Origin: Desulfosporosinus sp. FKB
GTDB lineage: Bacteria > Bacillota > Desulfitobacteriia > Desulfitobacteriales > Desulfitobacteriaceae
DNA length: 55,510 nucleotides
Assembly: GCF_002196705.1 (NCBI RefSeq)
Contig: NZ_NADJ01000007.1
Span: 1-55,510, forward strand
Direction: 5' to 3'
Part shown: positions 17,223 through 24,557 of the stretch, in pieces
Layout: each line of letters opens with the position of its first letter
Numbering within the stretch: position 1 is the first letter of the stretch
Notes under the pieces: model-generated
The model's input: only the letters and a program-made list of their open reading frames with translations
What the model was told of the DNA's origin: nothing
Databases searched by the model: none
Made by a program: the position numbers and the translations under genes

Positions 17223-17687
17223 ATGATTATTAGGGAAATGGTTGCTGATGACATAGGTGACCTTGCAAAGTTATATAGACAATTCTGGAGTGAAGAATCC
17301 TGCGTTAAAACCATGCATAAGCAGTTTATTAAATTTCAAAAGAATAGTTCACATATACTACTAAGTGCTATTGAAAATAACAAGTTGATTGGTTCAGTTA
17401 TGGGAGTGATATGCGAGGAATTATATGGTGATTGTAAGCCCTTTTTAGTGCTGGAAAACATGATAGTTGATAAAGAACATAGGAACCAAGGAGTAGGAAA
17501 AGCGTTAATATCCGAGCTTGAGGAAATTGCAACTACAAGGAATTGTACCCAAGTGATACTTGTAACAGAAAGCAATAGAATTGATGCTTGTAAATTCTAT
17601 GAGTCAGCAGGATATAGCCCTCGAACACATAATGGTTTTAAAAAGAAGCTCAAAATGCGAAATAAGAGCCAAGGCTCATACAAGTAA
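17223..17687 (+). CDS. GNAT family N-acetyltransferase
   Basis: A 154-residue GCN5-related acetyltransferase that moves an acetyl group from acetyl-CoA to an amine. The acetyl-CoA-binding motif A is LENMIVDKEHRNQGVGKAL (about residues 79-97, with the Q/R-x-x-G-x-G/A core RNQGVG). Motif B follows as CKFYESAGYSPR near the C-terminus. Start ATG 17223 has GGAGGTAACTAAA upstream. The substrate cannot be predicted. The next gene (SnoaL-like) begins 56 bp later, and the two may be co-transcribed. Confidence 0.9.
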   Translation: MIIREMVADDIGDLAKLYRQFWSEESCVKTMHKQFIKFQKNSSHILLSAIENNKLIGSVMGVICEELYGDCKPFLVLENMIVDKEHRNQGVGKALISELEEIATTRNCTQVILVTESNRIDACKFYESAGYSPRTHNGFKKKLKMRNKSQGSYK

Positions 17688-17743
17688 AACCGTACGCGGG
17701 GAAACTATTGAAGTTTTTCTTATGTTAAAAGGGGATATTGAAA

Positions 17744-18121
17744 ATGAGATCATCACTCCATGAACAAATATACGATTTAGAAGACAGACTATTACAACCT
17801 GAGATTCGTCGATCAAGAGAGGAAATCTCAATGCTTTTAGCCGACGATTTTGTTGAATTTGGAAGCTCCGGGCGCATGTATGATAAAATACAAGTTGTTG
17901 AGGAATTGCCACATTCTCTTCCTGGTTCAACGATTATTGAGGGCTTTCAAATAAAAGTCTTATCGCCATATGTGGTACTAGCTACTTATCGTGCAGTAAA
18001 GACAAACGAATCTAGAGAAGAGATGAGGAGCTCATTACGCAGTTCAATTTGGAGGTTCACAGATGGACGGTGGCAAATTGTTTTTCATCAAGGAACTAGA
18101 TTAATGGAGTCCTGCAAGTGA
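17744..18121 (+). CDS. DUF4440 / SnoaL-like (NTF2 fold) protein
   Basis: A 125-residue NTF2-like protein: an N-terminal helix ([20 protein letters not shown]) leads to [18 protein letters not shown], the family hallmark. The C-terminus, [20 protein letters not shown], matches DUF4440 members closely. Such proteins are small cone-shaped dimers that bind or convert small ligands; the ligand here is unknown. ATG 17744 is chosen, with AAAGGGG 9 nt upstream; a TTG two codons earlier is possible. Confidence 0.85.
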   Translation: MRSSLHEQIYDLEDRLLQPEIRRSREEISMLLADDFVEFGSSGRMYDKIQVVEELPHSLPGSTIIEGFQIKVLSPYVVLATYRAVKTNESREEMRSSLRSSIWRFTDGRWQIVFHQGTRLMESCK

Positions 18122-18225
18122 CACTATTCTTGTTGCAAGATGGGTAAAGAATATTGATATAATCCCCACATTCGGTAGGTTTTCAAGTTTTAAATCAGAT
18201 AAATTTTGAAAGGAGGATTAGTGAA

Positions 18226-19011
18226 ATGTTAAAGAGTGTTCCAATACAAACTATTAGTGAATTACTCAGAACTGGGGTAAAGTCCACAGAACCAGCTAAT
18301 TTTACACGATTCCCTTACTTTGAATACTTTGAAAAATTCAATCCCTGCGATGTAATACTATCCAATAGTTATTTGCAGGTTTTAGTTGCTATGAGTTTTC
18401 ACAATGATTATTATTCAGTGAGTCACGTTCCCTTTCAAATGGAATTTATAACACCTATGTCTATAATAGAATTTGTGAGTTTACCAACAATACAACTCTT
18501 TCCAAGTATCTTTAAAAATCTCAGAATATTTACCAGAGATAAACTGATCACAGGAATTTGGGCCAAAGAACTTACTGATGGGACGGTAAAGGCTTACAGA
18601 TCGTTAACTGAGGAGGGAAAAATAGATAATTGTCTGACAACTCTTTTTCGCACAAACACAGCCCCTAGTCCATTATATGGAGAAGATAATCATGATAAGG
18701 TCAGCATTTATGAATTTGAATTAAATTCTGAACAAGAAACTATAGATATAAGTGAACCTAATGTTTTTAGAAATAAGTATTTTATGTATTTACTATCAGA
18801 GCTTTCGAGAAACAGTAACACTGTCGGAGGCTCATCTTTACAGGGCTGGTCTAAAGATGAGCTGGATTCCTGCAAATATTTTTGTGAATTAAAGAAGTTA
18901 TTTAAAAGGGTGTTGGTTGTTGGGCGGGGCAAACAATGGCAATCGGAACATCTCTTTGTTTCAGAACCTTTGTTATTCCGCAGTATTGATACGGCTTTAG
19001 GCAAACAGTGA
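18226..19011 (+). CDS. Protein of unknown function (261 aa)
   Basis: A 261-residue, apparently cytoplasmic protein with no signal peptide, membrane segment or known motif. The ATG has an excellent ribosome site (AAAGGAGGATTAGTGA), and the frame is long and coherent, so the gene is real. It is rich in aromatic residues (Phe, Tyr) in its first half (FTRFPYFEYFEKFNP) and has a basic patch near the C-terminus (KKLFKRVLVVGRGKQW). A hydrolase gene starts 13 bp after its stop, so the two probably form an operon. Confidence 0.8.
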   Translation: MLKSVPIQTISELLRTGVKSTEPANFTRFPYFEYFEKFNPCDVILSNSYLQVLVAMSFHNDYYSVSHVPFQMEFITPMSIIEFVSLPTIQLFPSIFKNLRIFTRDKLITGIWAKELTDGTVKAYRSLTEEGKIDNCLTTLFRTNTAPSPLYGEDNHDKVSIYEFELNSEQETIDISEPNVFRNKYFMYLLSELSRNSNTVGGSSLQGWSKDELDSCKYFCELKKLFKRVLVVGRGKQWQSEHLFVSEPLLFRSIDTALGKQ

Positions 19012-19024
19012 TGCAGGAGAGGGA

Positions 19025-19717
19025 ATGCTGATGATGAAATTTGTACTGGACCAAAAATATTGCTGGGCTGAGCAGTTGGGGCCGTCGGATCAGCCGGTGC
19101 CATTGGTGATTTTGCTGACCGGTGACGACAGCGTGCAGCAGTTGTCGGAAATCCGTGAAATGCTGTTGCTCCGGATCGAAGCTGGGGAGTGCCGGCCGTT
19201 TCTAATTACGGGATTTGGCCCCATCGACTGGGACCGTGACTTTTCACCATGGTATTTGGAAGGTACTGGCGGCCGGATTTTTGCCGGGAAAGCCGATAAA
19301 ACGCTGGGCTTTATGAAAAATGCCCTGCTGCCAATGCTGCAGAGCATTTTTTCCCTTAGCGGGGAAGTATATCCGGTAGGCTATTCTCTGGGAGGATTGA
19401 CTTCTTTGTATGCCCACTGCAGGTCGGGTTTTAGCGGTTGCGGCAGCTGTTCAGGATCGCTCTGGTTTCCAGGATGGCTGGAATTTTTGCAGAAGCACCA
19501 GCCTTCCGGCAAAGTCTACCTGAGTTTGGGCGGCAAAGAGGAAAAGGCCAAAGATCCTTTAATGTGTGAAGTGGGCAAAGCCACACAGAAGTCCAAAAAG
19601 TTGGTTGCAAAGTCGGCCAAAGTGATTTATGTAAAAGAGCCCGGCGGTCATTTTCGGGAAATATCCCAGAGAATCGGCAGGGCCATTTTATGGCTGCTGG
19701 AGCCGATTCAAAGGTGA
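19025..19717 (+). CDS. Alpha/beta hydrolase, esterase-like
   Basis: A 230-residue alpha/beta hydrolase. The nucleophile elbow is GYSLGG (about residue 121). An oxyanion region follows the strand PLVILLTGDD near the N-terminus, and the likely catalytic His is in PGGHFRE near the end. The middle, CSGSLWFPGW, resembles the esterase D/Fes-type fold (VSGSLWWPG...), in which enzymes cleave siderophore or carbohydrate esters. Base composition is GC-richer than the gene before it. The start has GCAGGAGAGGGA. It is probably co-transcribed with the unknown 261-residue gene, and a terminator follows. Confidence 0.82.
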   Translation: MLMMKFVLDQKYCWAEQLGPSDQPVPLVILLTGDDSVQQLSEIREMLLLRIEAGECRPFLITGFGPIDWDRDFSPWYLEGTGGRIFAGKADKTLGFMKNALLPMLQSIFSLSGEVYPVGYSLGGLTSLYAHCRSGFSGCGSCSGSLWFPGWLEFLQKHQPSGKVYLSLGGKEEKAKDPLMCEVGKATQKSKKLVAKSAKVIYVKEPGGHFREISQRIGRAILWLLEPIQR

Positions 19718-19754
19718 ATAGTGACTCGATCTCGACAAAGCAGATCGCATCTTT

Positions 19755-19789
19755 GCCGGTAACTGAAATATTTCGGTTATCGGCTTTTT
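19755..19789 (+). terminator. Intrinsic terminator after hydrolase
   Basis: Stem GCCGGTAAC / GTTATCGGC (one G-U pair) with loop TGAAATATTTCG, followed by TTTTTG. The same terminator family occurs at 8053 and 22514. Confidence 0.8.
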
Positions 19790-19844
19790 GCTAAGGATAC
19801 AGCAACATAGATAGAGTGAAACGACATTGAGGATGAAGAGCTAT

Positions 19845-20162
19845 CTACAAGAGCTTGAGAAGAAACATGACCGACATTCCGAAACCCAGGGTAGCGATAA
19901 TATTACGGCTTTTATAGGCAACAAAAGCAGCAACAATGCCCGCAATTAAGTAGTGATTGTTTAAACTAATATCCAAATGTCCTTTGGGTAAAAGTAATGA
20001 CGGTATGATTAAGGATGTCAGGATGGCAATGGGGACATATTTTAACCACCTGTTTAACCAGGTTGGCACCCCGGTAAACCGGAACAAAGCCAGAGCGCCA
20101 ATCCTGGTAAAATAAGTAACTAAAGCCATTCCGATAATGATATATAAAACTTCACTGCGCAT
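19845..20162 (-). CDS. azlD: Branched-chain amino acid exporter small subunit AzlD
   Basis: A 105-residue AzlD-family membrane protein with about four hydrophobic segments. The conserved LVTYFTRIGALALFR near the N-terminus and the central PIAILTSLIIPSLL mark the family. With AzlC it forms an exporter of branched-chain amino acids or analogues. Its start overlaps the end of azlC by 11 bp, indicating translational coupling. Confidence 0.92.
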   Translation of the reverse strand: MRSEVLYIIIGMALVTYFTRIGALALFRFTGVPTWLNRWLKYVPIAILTSLIIPSLLLPKGHLDISLNNHYLIAGIVAAFVAYKSRNIIATLGFGMSVMFLLKLL

Positions 20163-20877
20163 GTTTGCTGTCCCCCTCTAATAAACCTCCTATTAAACTG
20201 GCGGTAAGGCAGGCGATAATAATATACCACTTACCAGGTAAATTCAGGGCGGCAAGTACCGAAACCACTGCAGCCGCACCAAATACAATTAGGCTGATGC
20301 GGTTTGCCAAAAGGGGTATCAGCAATACCAGAAAAGTTGCCGGCATGGCAAAATCAAGCCCCCAGGTTAAGGGGTCGGAAATGTAGCTGCCCAAAACTAC
20401 CCCGGCTGCTGTAGCCAATATCCAAACCAGATAAAGCATTGTGCTCACGGTCAATTGATAAAGCACGCTGTATTTAGCTTTGTGAATTCGGCTTATAGTC
20501 AGGGCATAGGCTTCGTCGGTTAAAAAGAATGACAAAATTGCTTGAAGGGGAAACGGCAGTTCAATCATATAAGGAGACAGAGATGATCCCATAATTAAGT
20601 GGCGCATGTTTACCAACAAGGTAGTAAGTATAATCATTCCTGAGCCAGTTATGCCTGCGCCCAGCATGGTAATGCCAATGAACTGTGAAGCGCCTGCGAA
20701 AACAAAGACCGACATGGAAATAGTTTCGACTCCTGACATTTTAGCTGTAAGTCCCATAATTCCGCAGGTGATACCAAAGGGCACTACCCCGAGCATGACT
20801 GGAGTACAATCGCGAAGTGCCGTCCATGTTTCTTCAGCAAGTTGTTCCTTGCCGAAGAGGAGATTGGATTGCTGCAT
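20152..20877 (-). CDS. azlC: Branched-chain amino acid exporter large subunit AzlC
   Basis: A 241-residue AzlC-family permease. Conserved features include PVMLGVVPFGITCGIMG near the N-terminus, FAGASQFIGITML and VNMRHLIMGSSLSPY, and FFLTDEAYALT. Together with AzlD it exports branched-chain amino acids. ATG 20877 is preferred over 20883 because AGGTGG sits 7 nt before it. It is divergent from a MocR-type regulator gene, which may control it. Confidence 0.92.
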   Translation of the reverse strand: MQQSNLLFGKEQLAEETWTALRDCTPVMLGVVPFGITCGIMGLTAKMSGVETISMSVFVFAGASQFIGITMLGAGITGSGMIILTTLLVNMRHLIMGSSLSPYMIELPFPLQAILSFFLTDEAYALTISRIHKAKYSVLYQLTVSTMLYLVWILATAAGVVLGSYISDPLTWGLDFAMPATFLVLLIPLLANRISLIVFGAAAVVSVLAALNLPGKWYIIIACLTASLIGGLLEGDSKHAQ

Positions 20878-20895
20878 AATCATTCCACCTATCCC

Positions 20896-20975
20896 GTTAA
20901 TATTTCTCTAAATATTAACGAGTAGGCAAAGCATTGTAAATATCCAATTAATGATATAAGATGAAAATTGGATAT
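20896..20975. promoter_or_regulatory. Dyads between azlC and the MocR gene
   Basis: Two inverted repeats occupy the divergent intergenic region. One is GTTAATATTT-N4-AAATATTAAC (20896-20919). The other is ATATCCAATT (20940-20949) paired with AATTGGATAT (20966-20975), 16 nt apart. Their position suggests operators for the adjacent MocR regulator, acting on azlCD and on itself. Confidence 0.5.
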
Positions 20976-20995
20976 AAAATAAGGAGAAAATGAAA

Positions 20996-22507
20996 ATGGA
21001 CATATCCAATCACCTAAATAGTTCAGAGCTGAATACTTCGGATAAGCGGCCGCTCTATTTGCAAATTGCCTTAGTGATTGCAGACAAAATCCAAAAGCAA
21101 ATACTTCCTCCGGGTACTAAACTTCCCCCTGAGCGAGAATTAGCCGATCTTTTTGATGTAAGCCGTACAACTGCGATCAATGCCTATCGCAAGCTGGAGC
21201 AAGAGGGATTGGTCTGGACAAAAGTAGGCAGCGGGACTTATGTGGCGCAAGAAGGCGAGGGGGAGCTGGTCTCTGAAGTGCCCTGGCCCCAATTGTTTAC
21301 TGCCTTTCCCCAAAACCCTTTGGCCTCAATTTTAAGGAAAATAGTTGCTGCTCCTGCTCCAGGTACTATATCTTTAGCACCAGGCATGCCTGATCCGGCC
21401 TTTTATCCTATGGATGCCTTTGCCGAGTTGTTTAACGGTAATATTGGAAGGACTCCACCTTCCGATTTTGGACATATCCCTATAGAAGGTTACGACCCCT
21501 TTAGAAAGGCAATCACCACTATGTTGAGCGAGAGGGGCATATTTGCCTCGAAGGAGAATGTAATTGCTCTCTCAGGGTCCCAAGAAGGATTATATTTGCT
21601 TAGCAAGGTTTTGTTAGAGCCCGGCGATTATGTGGTGATGGAAGTACCAACGTTTATTGGTGCTATTCAGGCTTTTCAGGCTGCAGGAGCAAAGGTTTTA
21701 AGTCTGCCCTGCACAGGAAGGTTTTCATTAGAGCTGTTGGAGGACTTTCTGATTCGCTATCGGCCAAAATTGTTATATCTTATACCTACTTATCAAAACC
21801 CGACCGGCAGGGTTTTGTCTGAACAAGAGCGTAAAGATTTAATACAACTAGCAAAACGTTATCGTCTTGTTATCGTTGAAGACGATCCCTATAGTGATTT
21901 GTTTTACGGTGAGCAGCCTCCTCGGGCTTTAAAAGTTCTGGATTCCTATGGAGGAGTCGTTTATCTGGGGACTTTTTCGAAAATTTTATTTCCTGGTTTA
22001 CGTACAGGGTATCTTGTGGGTCCGCCTGTTTTAATCAACCGGCTGGCCTTGGAAAAACAGTTAGTTGACCTTCATTCAAACAATATAGCCCAATGGCTTT
22101 TGGCGATGTTTTTAAATGAAGGGAAGCTTGCTCAACATCTGACCATGGTGCGCAGGGAATATAAAAAACGCCGGGATACAATGGCTACGGCTCTCCGGCG
22201 TTTGTGTGCAAACGATATTGAATTTACTGTACCTGAGGGAGGTTTTTATTTTTGGTGCAAGTTAAAGCATGAGGCCACTTCCCATCAACTTCTACAAGAA
22301 GCTGCCAAAAATCGAATTTCTTTTGTACCTGGCCAAGCGTTCTATACAGTGCCCACTAATGATAATGAGTTTCGCCTCTGTTTTACGAGCCACAATGAAG
22401 CTGTTTTGCTTGAAAGCGTACAACGCTTGGCTAAAACCTTAGCCCAAATATCAAAAAGGAATAAAGAAAACGATGTAATGCCGAGTTCGTTATGGCCGAT
22501 TATTTAA
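20996..22507 (+). CDS. MocR/PdxR-type GntR regulator with aminotransferase domain
   Basis: A 503-residue two-domain regulator. An N-terminal GntR winged helix (about 20-85: KLPPERELADLFDVSRTTA) is linked to a fold-type I aminotransferase-like domain. This has NPTG in YLIPTYQNPTG, DDPYSDLFY, and the PLP-lysine segment GTFSKILFPGLRTGYL. Family members bind PLP with an amino compound and switch transcription of neighbouring genes. Of two ATGs, 20996 has better spacing from AAGGAG than 20990. Divergence from azlCD suggests it controls that exporter in response to an amino acid. Confidence 0.9.
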   Translation: MDISNHLNSSELNTSDKRPLYLQIALVIADKIQKQILPPGTKLPPERELADLFDVSRTTAINAYRKLEQEGLVWTKVGSGTYVAQEGEGELVSEVPWPQLFTAFPQNPLASILRKIVAAPAPGTISLAPGMPDPAFYPMDAFAELFNGNIGRTPPSDFGHIPIEGYDPFRKAITTMLSERGIFASKENVIALSGSQEGLYLLSKVLLEPGDYVVMEVPTFIGAIQAFQAAGAKVLSLPCTGRFSLELLEDFLIRYRPKLLYLIPTYQNPTGRVLSEQERKDLIQLAKRYRLVIVEDDPYSDLFYGEQPPRALKVLDSYGGVVYLGTFSKILFPGLRTGYLVGPPVLINRLALEKQLVDLHSNNIAQWLLAMFLNEGKLAQHLTMVRREYKKRRDTMATALRRLCANDIEFTVPEGGFYFWCKLKHEATSHQLLQEAAKNRISFVPGQAFYTVPTNDNEFRLCFTSHNEAVLLESVQRLAKTLAQISKRNKENDVMPSSLWPII

Positions 22508-22513
22508 TACATT

Positions 22514-22549
22514 AAAGCCAATAACCTAAAAATTACGGTTATTGGCTTT
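22514..22549. terminator. Bidirectional terminator
   Basis: A perfect 13-bp stem AAAGCCAATAACC / GGTTATTGGCTTT between two convergent genes. It is the third member of the hairpin family also found at 8053 and 19755. Confidence 0.8.
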
Positions 22550-22564
22550 GGCAGCAGAATCGGC

Positions 22565-22945
22565 CTATTTTTTTTCTTTGAGGAATTGACGAAGAGCAGT
22601 GTCACTGACGACATAGATATCGTCGAGGAGGTAATAATGCTGAGCGCCGGCGATTAATTCCTCGGCCTCTGCCCGCCCCATTTCTGTGTAGGCAGTTAAC
22701 TCATCATTTTTAATGGTGATCAGGATGAAGGTCTTCTCTGGGGAATCGTCAATATCCGAAAGCTGAGAAATCCCCTTCATGTTAAAGGCAAATAATTCAT
22801 TCTCCTGAGATACTGCTTCGACCTCCTTAAAGATTTTGCCCAGATCATCAACTCCTATATCTTCGCGTATGATAAGATTTCCTTCCTTGCCAGGATAAAA
22901 GATACAATACCTGGAACGTTCTGGCTTCGGCACTTTCTTCAACAC
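22565..22945 (-). CDS. Protein of unknown function (126 aa)
   Basis: A 126-residue soluble acidic protein with no recognised family. It starts with basic residues (LKKVPKPERSRY), then EGNLIIREDIGVDDLGKIFKEVE, and ends DTALRQFLKEKK. GTG at 22945 is taken as the start; a second in-frame GTG at 22933 has better spacing from GAAAGG and is equally possible. It faces the MocR gene and shares its terminator. Confidence 0.65.
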   Translation of the reverse strand: MLKKVPKPERSRYCIFYPGKEGNLIIREDIGVDDLGKIFKEVEAVSQENELFAFNMKGISQLSDIDDSPEKTFILITIKNDELTAYTEMGRAEAEELIAGAQHYYLLDDIYVVSDTALRQFLKEKK

Positions 22946-23152
22946 CTTTCTATGGTCCTTGAATTAATATATTATAGATCTAACTGCGGACAAACAAAAT
23001 ACAAAGCGATAAGATTCTTCTCAATCTATGTGACGCTGATATTGACCATTTACCTATTGATATTTTCTCATATATATGATTCACTCTTATTATAGAAAGA
23101 AGATAACTTTTTTAAAAGAAAAATTTTTAACAGATTTATTGTATTCAATCGT

Positions 23153-23295
23153 AAATCTTCCACTTCTACAAGTTGGAGTGGTTCCATACCTCGCTTCAGT
23201 GGGGGTAGAGTCTATCCTTTAGCGCGATCGCATTTTATGGGCTAGGCGCTTTCGTCTCCGAAGCCCCGATGTTCAGCTTTAGCTGAACGAGTTTA
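23153..23295 (+). repeat. Non-autonomous IS200/IS605-like repeat with conserved core (copy A)
   Basis: A 143-bp element without an ORF. It opens with a hairpin (CTTCCACTT...AAGTTGGAG), ends with a perfect hairpin GTTCAGCTTTAGCTGAAC (23271-23288) and a terminal GAGTTTACT, and carries a core with GGGGGTAGAGTCTATCCTTT and ATGGGCTAGGCGCTTTCG. The core and right end match the inverted copy at 30285-30438. Paired end hairpins with a short tail and no transposase fit a decayed or PATE-like IS200/IS605 derivative. The right-end hairpin with a CTTTAG loop resembles TnpB-associated (OMEGA RNA) ends. Confidence 0.75.
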
Positions 23296-23498
23296 CTTTT
23301 AAAATAAGCGTTTCGATTATTTTTATCATGATAAATATTGATTATCTTCGCATGGGAAATACATAATAACGGAATTGTGTAAAATATCACCTTTTGATGC
23401 CTCAAACTCTTTGCAGTATGGTTTAGAGTAAAGGGAGGAATTGTGGGGAGTCGTAAATGGCAAATAGCACAATTAATAAAAAAAGGAGGGACTAAGGA

Positions 23499-24029
23499 AT
23501 GGCTCGTAAAGCTAAAATATTAGGCTCCATACTGATATGTATCTTTTTTTTGCTGGGATGCAGTACTCAGAGTTCTGAATTGGCTAAGGAAAATTCTCAG
23601 CTTAAAACCGAAATACAATCGCTAAAACAACAAGTTGATACCGCGAATAACAAAGTTAAACAGCAGGAGGAACTATACAACTTAAGAAATAATTTGGATA
23701 ATAACCTTCATTTGATTTTAACATCCCTTATTAAGGGAGATTATACAACGGCGGAAAAGTACCTTGATTCCTCGATGCGCACTGAGAACCACAAATTGAT
23801 TACGAAATTAAGCTCCGGTGATTACGAATTTATTATTCCGGACCGTATGATGAACCTAAGGCAAAGAGTCTATTCGAGGAATGGAAATACCTATAATGCA
23901 ATCTATGAGATCTATGATGCGGGGTATACTTCGGGTAATAAATATGATGACAGGATATATACTCTAAATGTCACGTATACATTGATCAATAGCGAATGGA
24001 AATTAAGCAGTTTGATGATTGATGAATAG
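23499..24029 (+). CDS. Lipoprotein with coiled-coil N-terminus
   Basis: A 176-residue predicted lipoprotein: basic MARKAK, a hydrophobic core, and lipobox LLGC at about residue 21. A heptad-like coiled coil follows (about 27-65, ELAKENSQLKTEIQSLKQQV). The C-terminal domain (about 70-176) has the pattern of an NTF2-like or lumazine-binding-like extracellular domain (YNAIYEIYDAG, LNVTYTLINSEWKLSSL), where a DUF4878-style match would be expected, but no firm family. The start has AAAAAAGGAGGG upstream. It appears to be a single gene. Confidence 0.8.
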   Translation: MARKAKILGSILICIFFLLGCSTQSSELAKENSQLKTEIQSLKQQVDTANNKVKQQEELYNLRNNLDNNLHLILTSLIKGDYTTAEKYLDSSMRTENHKLITKLSSGDYEFIIPDRMMNLRQRVYSRNGNTYNAIYEIYDAGYTSGNKYDDRIYTLNVTYTLINSEWKLSSLMIDE

Positions 24030-24197
24030 ATTGATGAGTAATAACTGAAACTGCAATGATTAATTGGGAAAAAATGAAGAAATAATTATAAATAAAGAAG
24101 GTATTTGCCCTGAACACGGCGAATGTATCTATTAATGAGCGGAATGGCAGGCCAGAAGGCTTGCGGCTTGCGTTGCCGTAATTATTCAGCTACATTA

Positions 24198-24275
24198 TTA
24201 ATACTAACTATATTTTAATACTAAAATGAGACCATGGAGGTCTGACCCATATAGGGTCGCTCCATGGTCTTTTTT
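24198..24275 (+). promoter_or_regulatory. Leader of the nickel/cobalt import operon with terminator hairpin
   Basis: Two direct repeats of TTAATACTAA (24198-24207 and 24215-24224) are followed by a hairpin: an outer stem AGACCATGGAG / CTCCATGGTCT (24229-24239 and 24260-24270) enclosing an inner stem GACCC / GGGTC, then TTTTTATTT. It ends about 20 bp before cooT. It may be the terminator of an attenuation system for the transporter, or simply end an upstream transcript. No known riboswitch consensus is seen in the 24030-24296 interval. Confidence 0.6.
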
Positions 24276-24296
24276 ATTTAAAGAGGAGGATAAACA

Positions 24297-24509
24297 ATGT
24301 GCGAAGCTAATGCGTACTTTAACAGTGATGGTCAAGAGGTCTTGTTTATGGAAGCGGTTGATGTTATTGAACCTTATGAAGATGGCTTAAAGTTGGTGGA
24401 TATATTCGGACGACAAAAGTTTGTTAAGGCTAGGATCAAAGACATGACACTGCTTAATCACCGAATCGTCTTGGAAGAGACTGCCGGGTTTAAGCATGAT
24501 TCGGACTAA
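24297..24509 (+). CDS. cooT: CooT family nickel-binding protein
   Basis: A 70-residue CooT-type protein. The family starts MCEAN-Y, with Cys2 as a nickel ligand at the dimer interface, then a small beta barrel containing VDVIEPYEDG and VDIFGRQKFVKARIKDM. CooT was first known as a nickel accessory protein for carbon monoxide dehydrogenase maturation; homologues occur beside nickel transporters. It has a strong ribosome site (AAAGAGGAGG). It heads the operon of the ECF nickel/cobalt importer, which supports a nickel role. Confidence 0.88.
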   Translation: MCEANAYFNSDGQEVLFMEAVDVIEPYEDGLKLVDIFGRQKFVKARIKDMTLLNHRIVLEETAGFKHDSD

Positions 24510-24557
24510 GGAAAAAGAGAGAAAGCTCAGCGACATTAGCGAAGGGGGCTAACCTAA

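Noticed and set aside
24030-24296. Known cobalamin or NiCo riboswitch before the metal importer
   Set aside because: The consensus elements I can recall are not present. It is kept only as an unassigned leader.
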